The notes under the pieces are model-generated. The model had not been told where the DNA came from, did not search any database, and worked only from the letters and a program-made list of their open reading frames with translations. A stretch of DNA of 8,542 nt, taken from Bacteroidales bacterium. Lineage in GTDB: Bacteria; Bacteroidota; Bacteroidia; Bacteroidales; JAADJA01. Shown here in pieces: positions 7,247 to 8,542 of this stretch. Numbering within the stretch: position 1 is the stretch's first letter; each line of letters opens with the position of its first letter. The position numbers and the translations under genes are program-made. The stretch covers positions 1 to 8,542 of the forward strand of contig JAIORT010000824.1 in the NCBI GenBank assembly GCA_021107975.1. The letters are read 5' to 3'.

Positions 7247-7501
7247 TTAATAATTGTCTTTCCTGGGCCTTGCCTCATTTACAACTATTTCTCTGTTTTT
7301 CAATGTGGTACCGTTAAGTTCTTTTATTGCTTTGTTTGCTTCATCCTGGTTTTCCATTGTAACAAAACCAAAGCCTTTGCTTCTGCCGCTGTATTTATCG
7401 GTAATAATTTTAGAAGAACTTATAGTTCCAAACTCTTCAAATATTCCTTCCAGGTCAGTTTCATCTACCTTAAAATCAAGGTTTCCTACATAAATGTTCA
7501 T
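7247..7501 (-). CDS. Small RRM-domain RNA-binding protein
   Basis: An 84-residue protein that is essentially one RNA recognition motif. RNP2 is IYVGNL (residues 3-8), with aromatic Tyr4. RNP1 is KGFGFVTM (42-49), with Phe44 and Phe46 placed to stack on RNA bases. The beta-alpha-beta-beta-alpha-beta order is complete, and a short basic tail (RPRKDNY) follows. Such single-RRM proteins are typical of Bacteroidota (the Rbp family of Bacteroides), cyanobacteria and some Proteobacteria; in Bacteroides they act as global post-transcriptional regulators. It is the first gene of a pair with the cold-shock-domain gene 17 bases downstream. A long leader upstream suggests regulation at the RNA level, perhaps autoregulation, though this is inference. 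Confidence 0.95.
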   Translation of the reverse strand: MNIYVGNLDFKVDETDLEGIFEEFGTISSSKIITDKYSGRSKGFGFVTMENQDEANKAIKELNGTTLKNREIVVNEARPRKDNY

Positions 7502-7631
7502 AATTAAATAATTTTAAATTGTTAATTTTTTTAATAAGGATTTAAAAAGGTGAGCAGTGATGAACTAATTGCGAGAGGGTAATTAGTAGATAAATGCGCA
7601 AATTTTCAAATCTAAAATTTTTGCAAAGATA
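7502..7631 (-). promoter_or_regulatory. Promoter and long leader of the RRM/cold-shock operon
   Basis: The minus strand carries TATCTTTG followed by C at 7631-7624, a perfect TAnnTTTG -7 box, and a second match, TAGATTTG, at 7614-7607. No clear -33 TTG is seen for either. Initiation from the first would give a leader of about 115 nt. The leader contains a 7-bp hairpin (7564-7587), then about 50 very AT-rich bases before ATG with no Shine-Dalgarno. Long structured leaders are common for cold-shock and RNA-binding protein genes. Confidence 0.5.
7564..7587 (-). other. Hairpin in the RRM gene leader
   Basis: On the minus strand ACTAATT pairs with AATTAGT across a 10-base loop, ACCCTCTCGC. The stem is weak (AT-rich), but the loop is the most C-rich stretch of the leader and would be exposed. 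It lies about 63 bases before the start codon and is not followed by a T-run, so it is not a terminator. A binding site for one of the operon's own RNA-binding products is possible but unproven. Confidence 0.35.
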
Positions 7632-7673
7632 CTCTTTTATTTTTATGGTTTTATTATTTATTTTATATTAGCA

Positions 7674-8093
7674 TTAGGCATTAATTGTTTTTACAAAATT
7701 TTCTGGTGTCAAAACTCCTATTTCACTTTTCTTAAAGTCTTTTACGTTTCTTGTTACTATTACTTCAATCGAACCATCATTAATTGCTGAAAAATTCTGT
7801 AATGCGTCTTCAAAGTCTTTAAACCCGGAAGTCAATGCTTGATGAACAACATTTCTGTCCATCGATAAAACATCTGTTATTGATAGCAATTGTGTTAACT
7901 TCTCAATAACTTTATCATGTTTTGCTACCTGTCTTAATAAATAATATGTATTACTATAAATTACCGGAGTAACAAATCCCTGAATTTGTTTATTTTCACA
8001 AAAAGAAAATAATTTTGCCGCAAACTCAGAAAATGGTTGTCTGTCGAAAAAAAAATCAAGGATTACATCTGTATCTATAAGTATTCGTTTCAT
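7674..8093 (-). CDS. PIN-domain toxin, VapC-like (PIN_3 type)
   Basis: A 139-residue predicted Mg2+-dependent ribonuclease, the toxin half of a type II toxin-antitoxin module. The PIN fold shows the first acidic residue in ILIDTDVILDFF (Asp7, with Asp9), the central acidic motif DFEDALQ (Glu95, Asp96) and the C-terminal TRNVKDF (Thr114, Asn116, Asp119), the expected active-site set. The DTDVILD...RQPF opening and the DFEDALQ motif are typical of the PIN_3 subfamily common in Bacteroidota. The length is normal and the gene appears intact. Its ATG shares one base with the antitoxin stop (TAATG), which suggests translational coupling. The RNA target cannot be read from sequence; many VapC toxins cut tRNA or rRNA. 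Confidence 0.88.
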   Translation of the reverse strand: MKRILIDTDVILDFFFDRQPFSEFAAKLFSFCENKQIQGFVTPVIYSNTYYLLRQVAKHDKVIEKLTQLLSITDVLSMDRNVVHQALTSGFKDFEDALQNFSAINDGSIEVIVTRNVKDFKKSEIGVLTPENFVKTINA

Positions 8094-8341
8094 TACAAAT
8101 ATTTATTTTTTAAACCTTTTGTCAGCTCTTTCTCATAATCAAAACTTGATGGTGCTTTGAAAGCTCCTTTTAAAGATTTTACAATAGGTGTAATTTTAAT
8201 TTCAGAATCCGGTTGTTCTTTGGTGATTGCTTTTAAATAATTTTCAATAATATCAGATAAGCTTCTTCCTTTTTCCTTTGCGTATGCTTTTGCTTTTTCA
8301 ATTATCGTCTGTTCAATTGTTAACGTCAACTTTGTGTTCAT
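8093..8341 (-). CDS. DUF6364-type antitoxin (ribbon-helix-helix)
   Basis: An 82-residue protein, the predicted antitoxin and autorepressor of the PIN toxin. Residues 3-38 (KLTLTIEQ..IIEKAKAYAKEKGRSLSDIIENYL) have the strand-helix-helix pattern of a ribbon-helix-helix DNA-binding dimer: alternating hydrophobics in the strand, then two amphipathic helices separated by GRS. Residues about 45-82, including IVKSLKGAFKAP and a Lys-rich end, would form the toxin-binding tail. The strand, helices and SLKG-containing tail match what I know of the DUF6364 family, usually found upstream of PIN toxins in Bacteroidota. The stop codon overlaps the toxin start by one base. A well-formed promoter lies upstream with a palindrome over the expected transcription start, consistent with autoregulation. 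Confidence 0.82.
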   Translation of the reverse strand: MNTKLTLTIEQTIIEKAKAYAKEKGRSLSDIIENYLKAITKEQPDSEIKITPIVKSLKGAFKAPSSFDYEKELTKGLKNKYL

Positions 8342-8364
8342 AGCACTTCTTATTTTCTTAAATA

Positions 8365-8376
8365 TTACACGTGCAA
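8365..8376. promoter_or_regulatory. Candidate operator palindrome (TTaCACGTGcAA)
   Basis: A 12-base imperfect palindrome with a perfect CACGTG core (8368-8373) and one mismatched pair. It overlaps the last bases of the -7 box and the predicted transcription start of the antitoxin gene. Ribbon-helix-helix antitoxins repress their own promoters by binding short palindromes in this position, so it is a reasonable operator candidate; only one copy is visible. Confidence 0.35.
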
Positions 8377-8405
8377 AGTTAAAACAAAATTATTTCCAAT
8401 GCAAA
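8374..8405 (-). promoter_or_regulatory. Promoter of the toxin-antitoxin operon
   Basis: This is the best promoter in the window: TTTG (8405-8402), a 20-base spacer, then TAACTTTG (8381-8374) followed by C, matching the Bacteroidota -33/-7 consensus in sequence and spacing. Transcription should begin near 8367-8370, giving a leader of about 28 nt before the antitoxin ATG at 8341. The -33 to -7 segment lies inside the 3' end of the metallo-beta-lactamase relic. Confidence 0.65.
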
Positions 8406-8510
8406 TTGTTTTTTTGTCCAGTTAATCAATTCAGTTGTTATATCATCTGATGGAGGTGTAGAAACAATAATCGCTTCTCCTTTATTAACATATACAATCC
8501 CATTGCTATT
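8379..8510 (-). pseudogene. Relic of a class B1-type metallo-beta-lactamase-fold gene
   Basis: A 43-codon open stretch reading NSNGIVYVNKGEAIIVSTPP, then SDDITTELINWTKKQFALEI before a TAA. It aligns by eye to the segment of B1 metallo-beta-lactamases just before the zinc motif: CfiA and NDM have SNGxIV, a beta turn, then xxxDTP/DTA, then T-x-x-x-L-x-x-W-I. The family Asp before Thr-Pro is Ser here. The frame is closed upstream by TAA at 8511-8513, and an adjacent frame carries KINKIA, which could be the displaced preceding residues. The HxHxD zinc-binding motif that should follow is absent in all three frames before the antitoxin gene, so no enzyme can be made from this piece. Whether a longer N-terminal part lies beyond the window edge cannot be seen. 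Confidence 0.6.
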
Positions 8511-8542
8511 TTATTTATCTTAATCATAATGTTACTGTTTTT

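Noticed and set aside
7632..7673. Possible terminator after the PIN toxin gene
   Set aside because: The gap is A/T-rich but has no stem-loop; read-through into the RRM operon cannot be excluded.

Overview
The window is AT-rich DNA from a member of the Bacteroidota. Four things point there: a secreted PKD-repeat protein with a CHU_C (type B, type IX secretion) C-terminal domain; a TlpA-like protein with DUF4369/DUF5106-type architecture; a small RRM protein next to a Lys/Glu-rich cold-shock-domain protein; and four upstream regions carrying the Bacteroidota -7 box TAnnTTTG with no Shine-Dalgarno sequence. It does not look like Bacteroides itself; an environmental member of the phylum is more likely. 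All seven intact genes are on the minus strand, so transcription runs from right to left.

In transcription order: at the right edge (8379-8510) is a decayed fragment of a class B1-type metallo-beta-lactamase-fold gene. Its last bases double as the promoter of a toxin-antitoxin pair: a DUF6364-type ribbon-helix-helix antitoxin (8093-8341) overlapping a PIN-domain VapC-like toxin (7674-8093) by one base. Next, behind its own promoter and a leader of about 115 nt, is a two-gene RNA-binding operon: an RRM protein (7247-7501) and a cold-shock-domain protein with a charged N-terminal extension (6777-7229). Then comes a single-chain iron-sulfur L-serine ammonia-lyase (5395-6603), a periplasmic thioredoxin-fold protein with a CGHC site (3818-5269), and a 1224-residue secreted protein of 13 PKD repeats (45-3719).

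The left half concerns the cell envelope, and its two genes may be linked: the PKD protein has a cysteine pair about 58 residues apart in nine of its 13 repeats, and the gene just upstream encodes a PDI-like CGHC oxidoreductase. The middle is housekeeping (serine catabolism, RNA binding). The right end is accessory DNA: a toxin-antitoxin cassette beside a gene relic. No gap between genes exceeds 300 bases. I see no rRNA, tRNA, CRISPR array, insertion sequence or convincing intrinsic terminator. The best candidates for a second look are the metallo-beta-lactamase relic whose tail serves as the toxin-antitoxin promoter, and the regular disulfide ladder in the PKD array.
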